Of a DNA stretch of 64,000 nt, positions 39,401-50,800 are shown one piece after another. Position numbers and translations under genes: made by a program. Origin of the DNA: Tritrichomonas musculus (lineage: Eukaryota > Parabasalia > Tritrichomonadida > Tritrichomonadidae); contig JAPFFF010000004.1 in assembly GCA_039105265.1 (NCBI GenBank), positions 7,855,501 to 7,919,500 of the forward strand, in the 5' to 3' direction. Below the pieces are notes generated by a model. The model was given only the letters and a program-made list of their open reading frames with translations. It made no database searches and was not told where the DNA came from. Positions within the stretch are counted from its first letter, which is position 1. Each line of letters starts with the position of its first letter.

Positions 39401-41563
39401 CGAGATCCAAAACTCAGGAGAGAAAGAGAAGCCAGTAACTTCGTTTGAATGTGATCTCTTATCAATAATTGAGTCAGTTTTAAAATGCCCTTTTTCAATA
39501 TAAACGGTTGTGATGTGACCTGTTTTATAACCGAATTTGACAAAGTCACCAAACAAAGAAACAACGTCGCTTCCTTCTATGTCAAGCTGGTCGCTTATTC
39601 GCTTGTTTTGGAGGTCGTAAATCATCGTCGTTTTGCCGTTGACAATGACAAGCGACTGCGAAAGAATGTCGTAGAAAAGCTTGATGACGTCGAGATAGCC
39701 AATGCTCGTCTGCATCAATAAAGAGAAGGTTACATAGTCGTAGATGCTCAGTATTCCGCCCTTAGAGAGAGCCGCATAGCACCAGCGTCCGTCGTAGAAA
39801 ACAACGCAGAGAAAGTTCGCTTTAAGGCTCAAATTCAGAATCTCTTCGCATGGCGAAACACCAGTGAAGAAGCCGCTCACTGTTCCATCTTCAAACACAA
39901 AGTACAGAATGTCGCGATGACTGTCTTTTAATTTAGGATGGACAAAACTTTTCTCTTCTGATTTATTTTTAGCATTCACATTAAAACTTTCAGAGTTTTC
40001 ATTGTAATCAACTGCATCAACACGCGTAATCAGAAACTCAGAACTATCATTAAGAAATGAATTAGCACGAGTATTTAAAACCTCAGTTTTATCATTAATA
40101 ATCGAATTAGCACGAGTGCTTAAAATCTCAGTTTTATCATTAATAATCGAATTAGCACGAGTGCTTAAAATCTCAGTTTTATCATTAATAATCGAATTAG
40201 CACGAGTGCTTAAAACCTCAGATTTTTCATTTATAACTGAGTTTGTGCGAGTACTTAATATGTCATATTTATTGTTTACAACTGAGTTTGCACGAGTACT
40301 TAATAGGTCTGTTTTATTCTCGTTAATAATGTCTGTGTCTGTGTAAATTGTTGAATTTTCAAGAGGATTGATCTGGATATTAACAAGCTCGTATTTTGAG
40401 TAACTTTTCTTTGAGTACTGAACGATGCCTCTATCGTATAGAAAGGAGACAGCCGAGACAGCCTTTTTCTGTGTAGCTGAAGTCAGCAACTTTCCTTTTG
40501 AAGGCGAATAAAGGTCAATTATATTGCCCTTTATCTGCACAAAGATGCGACCAGCCTCGCCAATCTGGTCGCACCTGCCAACGAGGCTGCAGTCAAGCAG
40601 CGGGTGGCTCCACACGTTCCACGGAATCTCGATTCTCAATCCGATCAAAGTTGCGCCCTGGCAGACGATCAAATGAGGCCTATTGCACGTTTTTATGAGG
40701 ATCAAACGAGTCGGCTTCCTCTCCAAATTGTAGCAAAAGAAAGTCCGACACGTGACGAAATTGAAGAGAAAGACCTGCTTCGATGAGTTGTAGCAGACGA
40801 TGTTTTCATTATCAATCAGAAACATGGCAACTATTGAAGTCCCAGCTGAAGGGAAACGTTGATCAATTTGGCCGCTCGGCGTCCATTTAATCAGGCCGTG
40901 ATCGTGATCAAAAGTGAAGATTCTTTTAGAAAATTCATTATAAAAATAAACGGTCGCTATTGATGCTGGAAATTTTGTTACTGGATCCTTTTTGTTGCCG
41001 TCTAAATCATAGGGGCAAATGCCTTCTTTTGCGGGTAGAAATATGTATTCATGATCTGAATCAAATGGTGCCGGAAGTAGAAGATTTGGACTGTAATCAT
41101 CACAAAATTTTGAACGAAATTTGATCTTCACATCTGGTGGGAAAATACTGTGTCGATTTCCATCGTATTTAAGCTTGAGATAATATACTTTGATTCCATA
41201 TCCAACTAAAATTAAACTAGAACTTTTTGGAGAGTAATATATATGATAAACTCCTAGATGATTGGTGGGATAATTCGAAATTATTGGTTGGGATAAATTG
41301 GTTGTTTGATAAACAAATATTTTATTGGTACGAGTTGAAACGCCAACTAAAATATCTGTGTCTGGTATTAAAAGACTAACTGCTAAATTAATTTTATTAT
41401 TGGTCATTTTGATCTCATTTTTTTCAATTTTATAAAGATTTTTTGTAGTTGAGCAAAGACATTCTCTGTAATTGATTGGAAAAACACTATTAATAGATCC
41501 GAACTTAAAAGGAATTGTAAAATCATTAAAAATACCAAACTTTAGAGATACAATATCATTCAT
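36488..41563 (-). CDS. WD40-like protein with long charged, disordered tail
   Basis: A 1691-aa protein. Residues 1 to about 400 and 540-790 are beta-rich and look like one or two WD40-type propellers (for example VTGFSFSPEFWISSSLDCNL near 720). Between them lies a tandem array of 15-residue units (STRANSIINDKTEIL) at about 420-515. From about 800 to the end the chain is disordered: Lys/Glu runs, Ser-rich patches, KKKKKKS clusters with duplicated segments (SKKLLEKETMNEYESESE-like), and an Arg-rich C-terminus. Similar plans occur in cytoskeletal or vesicle scaffold proteins and in large WD-repeat proteins, but I cannot name an orthologue. The frame is intact. The gene starts 81 bp from tRNA-Lys(TTT). 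Confidence 0.85.
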   Translation of the reverse strand: MNDIVSLKFGIFNDFTIPFKFGSINSVFPINYRECLCSTTKNLYKIEKNEIKMTNNKINLAVSLLIPDTDILVGVSTRTNKIFVYQTTNLSQPIISNYPTNHLGVYHIYYSPKSSSLILVGYGIKVYYLKLKYDGNRHSIFPPDVKIKFRSKFCDDYSPNLLLPAPFDSDHEYIFLPAKEGICPYDLDGNKKDPVTKFPASIATVYFYNEFSKRIFTFDHDHGLIKWTPSGQIDQRFPSAGTSIVAMFLIDNENIVCYNSSKQVFLFNFVTCRTFFCYNLERKPTRLILIKTCNRPHLIVCQGATLIGLRIEIPWNVWSHPLLDCSLVGRCDQIGEAGRIFVQIKGNIIDLYSPSKGKLLTSATQKKAVSAVSFLYDRGIVQYSKKSYSKYELVNIQINPLENSTIYTDTDIINENKTDLLSTRANSVVNNKYDILSTRTNSVINEKSEVLSTRANSIINDKTEILSTRANSIINDKTEILSTRANSIINDKTEVLNTRANSFLNDSSEFLITRVDAVDYNENSESFNVNAKNKSEEKSFVHPKLKDSHRDILYFVFEDGTVSGFFTGVSPCEEILNLSLKANFLCVVFYDGRWCYAALSKGGILSIYDYVTFSLLMQTSIGYLDVIKLFYDILSQSLVIVNGKTTMIYDLQNKRISDQLDIEGSDVVSLFGDFVKFGYKTGHITTVYIEKGHFKTDSIIDKRSHSNEVTGFSFSPEFWISSSLDCNLLAWNYHEEKIFQIMLPLPLKACCIINGRRDILVATDSEVMKVGGDNFFLSFDDEISEIDNYDKLCDYLEMPHYLTIADMMRKTKSKLASSKKKPKSKNNDSILVSDINISNKANLNSSPIIEKFNVLFKTPQKVHTTTDNEKILQSMMELNGIKSPVVPKFKIQSFDDKKTEKKEEKDTSQEKVQKIVNEEVKSNSPKKFKKAVSGKDFLKSEIEKEKKFQMKPKKPKRKKKNSNKENIQKVDAEETKPAKNSLDLLSQMDRSKSDKLTKKADIQKKESTIDIAALAKLFQKVEDENENQHEYEYVSDSETESDSGKKKKKKSAKAKKEKSKKLLEKETMNEYESESENETENVHEKTKKSAKTKKEKSKKLPEKVNLSDDKKTVKSKTKSGANKAKPETPKKSIAKSKIKPYSSSLLLNEKEPVSHENSLLQSRGIQRNSIDENDDNNRQLSGSSHSSSKRKVDLTDIEEEEEAKNEESLENNKNDVFYVKEEEEDNGINEPIEENRNSNDTDEIKEEEEAVNEAENESCFDKEAAATASDTKSEISPKKNSNVNSIKKSKESSYRPSGQIKVQLKKTEEVKEVKKRASTPDPQLPSRSKIRTNQEQKIRRSFSCRPRRTKNGLSFEYDLDNIDEIPANIWIDENALFEKYSIRRTQKEGRKRKPSPLELSNGVFFEDRPNSNSKEKTVKVPQKTNSNFFRRKNISSKRAQENDLDNESEIDKTVNRLALRQYQLHQIQKCFEYNLADDEFNGHENDRNQTNNHSQIFDNNNNNNKASQNFQYFTSSSHSQNLNEDKNRSIKVYGSKINEDNNININNNKNDDISKQLSFEISTSPQNIKDNEVEDQKEVINEPSLQNSPKSPRRFSKPFSKKNKDKVHRNFSRNLPNNGQEVDQLEQAFLRKIPNFEMKKSTNGNNGKKRPSSSRRISKPKLYLNPVYPPNRSRGIEGAVVKSSFSNINYY
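40045..40315 (-). repeat. 45-bp tandem repeat encoding a 15-aa unit
   Basis: About six units of 45 bp encode variants of STRANSIINDKTEIL. The central three (about 40075-40210) are nearly identical in DNA and the outer ones have diverged, which suggests recent expansion from the centre. Frame is kept. Confidence 0.85.
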
Positions 41564-41644
41564 TCATATAAAATACGTTATTTCATCAAAATTTTATATA
41601 AAATATAATTTATTAAATTACAGTAAATTTTTTTAATTACAAGT

Positions 41645-41718
41645 GCCTTCGTAGCTCAGTCGGCTAGAGCATCGGACTTTTAATCCGAGTGTCGCGGGTT
41701 CGAGTCCCGTCGGAGGCA
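41645..41718 (+). tRNA. tRNA-Lys (anticodon TTT)
   Basis: Cloverleaf: acceptor GCCTTCG/CGGAGGC, D-arm GCTC/GAGC, anticodon stem TCGGA/TCCGA with loop CTTTTAA (anticodon TTT), T-arm GCGGG TTCGAGT CCCGT, discriminator A. Directly followed by T6, a Pol III terminator. No intron and no encoded CCA. Acceptor and T-arms are almost the same as in tRNA-Lys(CTT) at 24946, the anticodon stems differ. Confidence 0.96.
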
Positions 41719-41823
41719 TTTTTTATTTTTTTTTTTTGCTAAATAATCAAAAGTTGAGATTTAGAAATGTTTATTTATGATCCCTTCAATAAAAAAAAAA
41801 ATACCATCATCATGATAATATAA

Positions 41824-44800
41824 TCATTCTTCTATATACTTCAGCATTAAATGATCTGGAACTAATTCCAGTTGAACATCAGATGGATTTGAACTTCTAA
41901 TATCAAACACAAACATCAAACGTTTTGTGGCATTTGGGATATGAGTAGACATGAAAAATGTTTGAGAAGGACTAATGCGAAATTCATTACCAAATGAATG
42001 AATGGTAGATTTTACTTCATAGTAATAAGTATGTCCATCTTTCTTAGCCATTAGATCATAATGCTCGAATGATTCCTTAATATAATAAACGCGGCCATTA
42101 TAAGAGATTGACATTCTTTCTCTTTTATCTGACAAATTAGCCCAAGTAACTTCAAAACCGGCTCTTCTCAATTTTTCATAGGCATAAGCTTCGCCAGTGT
42201 ATCCTGTGATTCTGTTGTATGTCATCGATTCCTCACTATTTGCCATAGAAAACATAAAACTTAATAATGATGATCCGTAATCAAGGAAAGATGGTCTATA
42301 ATTAGAAGAATATGGTCGATAATCATCGTCGTAAAGCGTTCTATATGAAGTTCGATCAGTATGCATGCAATGAGAAGAAGATCCGTAATAATTACCAATA
42401 TGGGATCTTGAATGACTGCCCATGAAGCTCGAAGAACGATTGCCATATCTATGATAGAAATATCGGTTATTATTATTATTATATATATATAATGAACGAT
42501 AATCATTATAAATATAAGTGTTAGATGTTTGGTTTCCTTGTAAATGAACTCCAAATATTCTTTTATAAATAGAATTTAATTCTTCTTGAGAAATATTTCC
42601 TTTAGAAAGCTCTTTAATAAAGGTCAAACACTTCTCTTTATATTCATCTGGTATTTTGTTTGCAGTTAAAGCAAGTTCTCGATCATCTTTGTCAACAATG
42701 AAATTGGCAATCAATGAATCACGCAATTGTTTCAGGTTTGGGAAATATTCCCAACATTTATTCTTCTCTACATAAATAATCAAGTCATTCATTATGTTTT
42801 TGAGGTCATTGTTATTCTTATTATAACTTAATATAAAATTGTGTTTTTCATTGATTAAAGAATCAACTTTTGAGCATGCTTTTTGCATGTCAAGCGAATT
42901 TTCTATTAGCGGACATTTGATTCCTTTCATAACCAAAACATATGTTAATGCATCTTCAGGTTTGAGATGTTGAGATATGGATACTTGAAAATCAATTATT
43001 TTTTCAATATTATTTTCATTCTTAGTAATCATCAATTCTTTGTGTAAACAAAATATTTTCTGCTGATTGGGAACATATGCACTATTTGTTGAAAACCTAT
43101 AAAAAATGTTTAAGCATTCAATTATTTCTTCTAGTTTTAATCCCATTTTATTTTCAAACAAATTGATGGTTTTTCCTTTCAGATTAGCGTTTACACAATT
43201 AGAAATGGTACTCGAAATATGCCTAAAAGTAGAGTACGTCATAGACGATTCTAATTCAATTTCTTCGGAATTGTTCTTAAATAATGTATTCAAAGCTTTT
43301 ATGAGATCTTTTTGGTTTGGCCGAATGACTTTATTATCGCATATGTATTTCAAAAGTATTATCGAAAATTGGAATTTGCTTTTATCAATAAAGAAATAGT
43401 TGTTATCAAAGAATTCATCGATTTGAGTAGAATAATCACTTAGATGTTGTGAGTTGAAATTAAAAATAGAATCATTAGTAAAATCAGAATGGAGAAGTGC
43501 ATCTTTAACGTCAATGTTACAGTACTTATTTAATGCATCTTTAATGTCTTGGTATTTGATCTCATCTTTAAAGATTGAATCGAATTGTTTTAAATCATTG
43601 TTTTGATTTGGAAAAATAGGAATATTTTTAAGATAACTCACTTTCAGTCCTTTATTGTATGTAAACAGTATTAATTCATTCAGCCATGCAACAGATTCAA
43701 TAGGTTTTCTAACATAGTTCAATTTTGCTATTTCTGAAATGAAAAGTTTAATTATATAGTTATCTGAAGAGTTCCAAATATCTTTTGAGTATCCAGGAAG
43801 TTCAATTGCTTCTTTAGGTGTTTTCAATATCGAATGAGAATAGTCATGCATTTTTATTCTATCTTGATCATTAGGAATGATGTATTCCATCATAATTTTT
43901 GAATTAATAGCTATGTTTTCATTTGTTATAGAATTTTTAATTGAAATTTCTGCATCTTGAATTGAATGTTGAGGTAGAAAATTGTTATTCTTTATTTCTC
44001 TAAGAACATGATTTTGTCTCCATTCACCTCCAAGCCGATGAATTAAGTTTACAGCTTCTTCAATTACGTCGTTAGCGAAATAAAGATTTGATTCATCTTT
44101 GCAAAATTGTTCATTTTGATTTGGAATTAGTTTGATTTCCTTAAATTGCACTTTATCAAATTCATAAACAAAATCAATTGTATCATTTATAAATTGTATT
44201 TTCTGATCTCTATTAGAAAATGGAAGTTTATCAATTGATTTACATTCTGATATTTTATTCAATAGTTTTAAATGATTTACAGCCTGTAATTCGCTCCACA
44301 AAAGAGAATTCCAATGTAATGATTCTTCAAATTCGATTGGATTGTTATAAACGCATTTATACAAAGAATAAAAATCTTTCCGATATTTCTGTATCTTTGG
44401 AGCATCTGCCTTTTCTTTTGTTGGGAATGCATAGTCAATTAAAGTTGCATCCGTGATGCATTTGTATCCATTGATTGTCAAAAATACAGGACGAGAAATC
44501 AATATTTCCTGTGCTTTTGATAAAAATAATTTGCGAAAAGTAATTGGACAAAAGTGTTCTTCTTTTGGAATGTAATTATTTAACCCTTCTGCTAAATAAT
44601 ATAAGCATGATATTTTATTTTTAATGCAAAACTCTATAATCTTTTGATATAATTCTAAGCCAATTCCCAATATTTCATAATTAATGTTATCGACTGTGTT
44701 TTTATCTTCTTCTGAATCTTTCAAGAAAATATTATCTCTTTCTGTTGATGTCTCAAAATCAGGACTATTAATGATAATTGGAAGTAGATGTTTTGATCCA

Positions 44801-47800
44801 ATTAATGGGAAAACACAATATAAAGATTCAGTTCCACGATGACTAATGATTTTATTTTCAGAATCAATTTCAAGGACAGCATTGACTTCAATGTTTCTGT
44901 CATGAAATTCATACCGATTTGAAACAAAATTGGATTCTTTTTCAATATGGAAGAAAATAAATCTTCGTATTTCTGTGTCTTTATCATTCTTTGTTATCTT
45001 AATTTCGTTGATATTTTGGGTTGATTCTGGTTGTAATGAATATTCAATCTTTTCGTTTTTATCCAAATTTTCAATAACAACTGTATTTATGTTTCGACAG
45101 AATAGTAAAACTAATGGGAGGTTTTTCTTTAGGTTTTCAATTCCCATTTCTACACGGTGAAAATGTTCAGCATCATCATATTGATATTCAAAAGAAGTTT
45201 TATCAAAAGTAGTCTCAAATGTCTTTTTAGATTCTTCTGTTTTTTTCATGTTTTTTTCAAGTTCAGTATCTTTACTTCCAGTTCGATTCAGTGTAACTTC
45301 GAATCCTTTCAATCCGTCTTCGCTCTTTAGATTTCCTCTAAGGACAACTTCGGTTGAAATGATATGTGTTGTCAAAAATCCTGTTCCAAACCTTCCAGTA
45401 CTTCCTTTTTGCTCGTGCTTATCTTCGCTGAATTTATAAACCATTGCAAGGTACTGTTTCAGTGTGAAATCATTTCCATCATGTGTGAAAATAAGATGAT
45501 TTTTATCATAAGCAAAATTAATATTAACTTTTCTTTCCGTTTCATAAGCAATCGTGTCTTTTGCATTCTGAATAAGTTCCCATCCCCATCTTTTTTTGAT
45601 GTTGTCTGAAGGATTCTCGAGTTCTCTTAATCTTGGACCTAAGTTTGACACAAACAATTTGCCAAAGATCAATAATTTTTCTTTATCAACTGGATTTAAG
45701 TCATTGAAATCCAAGATATTATTCATTACATCCTTATTAACTTCAGCAATTAGTCTTTTGATGTTAGGATCATTTTTCAGGTTTTCATCTTGGCAAATCA
45801 ATCTTGTTGCATTTTGTATTTTAGCAATAATTTGTGAATGATTGTACTGAACAATTTTAGAATGATTGATTCCTTGCCATGCTAATTCAGATTTAATTTT
45901 ATCATCTTTATCAACAGTTGTGATCAATTCGATGAACTTCATGTCAATTCCATCTGATTTCTGAATTGGATGCGATTTATAATCGTTCATCTGTCCATCT
46001 AATGATGGAATGCTGATATCTTCATTGTAAATGTAACACTGGTTCAAAAGAGAAATAGCTTTATCTTCATCAAAGTTGTTGAAATCCAAGAATTCTTGGA
46101 ATTGTTTATATTTATTTATTGTCTTCGTTATTTCGTCTATTATATTTTTGGATGCATTATTCCATAATGCAAAACTTGAGAGATCTGTTTGTATAACATC
46201 TTCAAAAGAAATGATTAAATTATTTTCTGAAATAAATTTCTTTTCTTCTTCTGATAAAAATGATTGATATAAAAATTGAATTTGTTCAATTTTCGTGTAT
46301 AAATCTTCTTCTTCTTTCTTTGGACGGAAATGCAAAAGAAAAGCTGATGCTGCAACTATTTTATCAATACTGTTTATATTATCATTGATTTCATTTTGAT
46401 ATAAAGCTATTTCACTCCGCATTGAACAATGAATGTCAGTTATTTTATGATTCAATTCATCTTTGTTGATATCTATATTGAAATATGTTAGAACGCCATT
46501 TTTGAATGAATCAGGGATGTTTGAGTTATCTCGTAGTTTACTTAGTTCACAAAGATCATAGTTTTCATTAGGAACAATTTTGTGTTCATTTAAGAATTTA
46601 TTCTCAAGTTCTTGTTCATTTAAAAATGAAACAAATCGATGACATAATTCAAATCGTTGTTGAACGTCGTCTCGTTGATATCTTTCAATTTTATTTATGA
46701 ATTCTGAAATTAAATATTTATCTGAAGTTATCCAAAGTCTCTCATCAATCTCATATTTAAGTTCATATGCTTCAATATGATGTTCAAGAATTTCATTGAT
46801 GAAATTGAAAATATGTCGACGTCGTGAATTATCTTTTGGAAGAAAACTTGAGACAATATAAGAAAGTTCGTTATTATCGTTGACACTCTCAATACATGAA
46901 TCAATCGCATTGTTCATCGTATGTTTAGGAATCTCAATTCTTGTTATTTTATTATGCATGTGTTGTGATTTCCATTGATTATTAATTGAATCAAGGATAT
47001 TCAACATATCTTCATGAATTTCTTTACTTTCAAAGAATGACGTTGAATATTTATGTCGTTTCTCTTTCATATCAGGAATTATCGCGTGAACATTTAATAA
47101 AGTAGGTTCATATTGTTTTGTGTACTCCAATAATAAATTCAAATATTCCCATTCTTCTTCAGTCATCTTTTCTTCTTTTGTTCCTTTTTCTGATCCTAAT
47201 TTTTCTTCTTCAATAATCAATTCTTCAATTTTTATTAAATTAAGTTCTTCCCATGTTCGATTTTCCCAATTCACGCTTTCTTCAAATGTTACTGTTTTAC
47301 TTTTATATTTATTACAAACTAGATTATGATACATTTTTCTTTGTATTTCATCGGAATCCTTCTTATAAATTGGGAAATAAGCGTTTTTCAACAAAGTCAT
47401 TTCATTATCAACTGTTTTTACAATTGGACTCTCTTCTAAAACTTTTCGCATTTCAAAAACAAAAGAATTTTTATACCATTCTAAATCAAATGAATTGTTA
47501 AATACTTTCTGATTCTCAAGTAACAATCCATTGGTTAAAATAAACAATTCTTTTATATTTAATTGAGTGCATTGATTAACGATAATTTTGAACAATTGGA
47601 TCGATTGTTTTAATATTTCTTTGTTCACCGAAGAAGCAGTGGCAGCTTCTTTTTCTTTTTTATTTAAGATAATTGTCGTTCTTTCTGTACTTGGTTCGAA
47701 GCTTGGGCAATTGATTGTTATTGGAAATTCTAATTCGTGTTTGGATCCAATTAATGGGAAAGTGCAGAAGAGAGATTCACTTGCATAATGTCTAATTGAT

Positions 47801-50800
47801 TGATTTTGTATTTCTAAAGTGGATGTTATAGTTAAATTTGATTCATTATCTTTAAATTGAGATAAAATTTTGCTTGGAACATCGATTGAAGCAGTTAAAA
47901 AGCATCTTCCTTCTTCTGAGCCATCTTTAACTATTTTAATGCTTTCAATTTTGTTTGTATCGTATTTATAACTATATATCTTTTCTGTATTGTTTCTTAT
48001 TACTTTAATTTGCATGATTTCAGGGCATGAAAGAAGAGTAACTGGTATGTTTTCATCAATACAGTCCAATCCAATTTTTACAATTTCATCAACTCGATCA
48101 TTTTCAATTGAATATTTGAATTCTGTATAATCTTCTAATGTTTCTGACCTTTTGAAAGATTGTATCATTGATTCTGCACTCTTTATTAATTGTTTTGATT
48201 CTTTACCTGTTCTGTTAATCATGACTTGAAATCCTGACTTTTTACCATTATGAGAAAAGTTGCCTTTGAGTTCAATTTTTCGATTTAAGATATGAGTGCT
48301 CATAAAGCCAGTTCCAAATCTTCCAACAGCATTTGCATTGTATTCTTTTCCTTCGCTGGTCTTGAATAACAGTCCGATTAGAGAATCAAATGTAAAGTCT
48401 TCACCATCATGACGGAATATCAAATATTTATGTGGTTCATGTATAATTTCAATTGATACTTTCCGCCCGGGCGTGTTTGAAACAGTATCTCGAGCATTTT
48501 GGATAAGTTCAAATCCCCATCTTCTTTTATCCATTTTGTCAGCGTTATCGTCATCTAATTTTCGTAGAAAGTTTTTAACATTGGCAACATAAATTCGATA
48601 GATCATGTTACGATGTGCCACGTGTCTTTGATCATTTGAAAAGAAAGACATGCAATCATCTTCGTCAAATTTATTCATTCTTTTAAGAATTTCTTTGAAT
48701 TCAGGATGATCACGCATTTTTTCATCTTTTAATGCTGATTCTAATTCACTTTCTGCCTTTTTATAAAAGCTAACTATATCAAATCTATTTATTTTAGCAT
48801 AATCAATACGTTTATCAGACAATGTTAATCTGTAATCATACTCTTCTGGGTTAATAAATTTAAGCAAATCTAAGAAATCTTCATCAACACCTCTGCCATC
48901 TTTCAATTTATCAATATCGCAGAGAGTTCCATATTGATTTGGCATTATTTTTCCACTTTCAAGGAATTCATAGCATCTATTTAGATATTGAATTGTTTCA
49001 TCATCATTTGAAAACTTGAAACTGAGCGTTAGTTGATCTAATTTATTAGATTTACAGATATTTTCTTTGATTATTTCTTTTTTTACATATTCATTGGACA
49101 GCTTCCATAATGATTCTTCTGCATAATCAATTGTAACGGTGCTTATTGCTTGACTATTTGTTTCAAATGGCTTCAAAAGCAGCATGAGTTTGCTTTGAGT
49201 CTTATATGAATTCAGTTCTTGATCTTTTGGTAAAACATGAGTTAGTAATATAGCAGCTTGCTCTTTGTTAACTGTCATTTTGGCAAATATAGCATTAATA
49301 TCATTTTGGTAGCATTGAACTGTTGATCTTTCACGGCATTTTAATTCTGAAATTTGAGAATTCAGTTCATCTTTGTTTATATCAATATCGAAGCAATCTT
49401 TTACAATTTGCTTAAACTCTTGAGGGATGTTTGAATTATCTCGCAGTTTACTTAGTTCACAAAGATCATAGTTTTCATTAGGAACAATTTTGTGTTCATT
49501 TAAGAATTTATTCTCAAGTTCTTGTTCATTTAAAAATGAAACAAATCGATGACATAATTCAAATCGTTGTTGAACGTCGTCTCGTTGATATCTTTCAATT
49601 TTATTTATGAATTCTGAAATTAAATATTTATCTGAAGTTATCCAAAGTCTCTCATCAATCTCATATTTAAGTTCATATGCTTCAATATGATGTTCAAGAA
49701 TTTCATTGATGAAATTGAAAATATGTCGACGTCGTGAATTATCTTTTGGAAGAAAACTTGAGACAATATAAGAAAGTTCGTTATTATCGTTGACACTCTC
49801 AATACATGAATCAATCGCATTGTTCATCGTATGTTTAGGAATCTCAATTCTTGTTATTTTATTATGCATGTGTTGTGATTTCCATTGATTATTAATTGAA
49901 TCAAGGATATTCAACATATCTTCATGAATTTCTTTACTTTCAAAGAATGACGTTGAATATTTATGTCGTTTCTCTTTCATATCAGGAATTATCGCGTGAA
50001 CATTTAATAAAGTAGGTTCATATTGTTTTGTGTACTCCAATAATAAATTCAAATATTCCCATTCTTCTTCAGTCATCTTTTCTTCTTTTGTTCCTTTTTC
50101 TGATCCTAATTTTTCTTCTTCAATAATCAATTCTTCAATTTTTATTAAATTAAGTTCTTCCCATGTTCGATTTTCCCAATTCACGCTTTCTTCAAATGTT
50201 ACTGTTTTACTTTTATATTTATTACAAACTAGATTATGATACATTTTTCTTTGTATTTCATCGGAATCCTTCTTATAAATTGGGAAATAAGCGTTTTTCA
50301 ACAAAGTCATTTCATTATCAACTGTTTTTACAATTGGACTCTCTTCTAAAACTTTTCGCATTTCAAAAACAAAAGAATTTTTATACCATTCTAAATCAAA
50401 TGAATTGTTAAATACTTTCTGATTCTCAAGTAACAATCCATTGGTTAAAATAAACAATTCTTTTATATTTAATTGAGTGCATTGATTAACGATAATTTTG
50501 AACAATTGGATCGATTGTTTTAATATTTCTTTGTTCACCGAAGAAGCAGTGGCAGCTTCTTTTTCTTTTTTATTTAAGATAATTGTCGTTCTTTCTGTAC
50601 TTGGTTCGAAGCTTGGGCAATTGATTGTTATTGGAAATTCTAATTCGTGTTTGGATCCAATTAATGGGAAAGTGCAGAAGAGAGATTCACTTGCATAATG
50701 TCTAATTGATTGATTTTGTATTTCTAAAGTGGATGTTATAGTTAAATTTGATTCATTATCTTTAAATTGAGATAAAATTTTGCTTGGAACATCGATTGAA

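Noticed and set aside
37031-40786. Plus-strand ORFs across the WD40-like gene
   Set aside because: They overlap a 1691-codon minus-strand gene with domain structure and have no start signals or family features.
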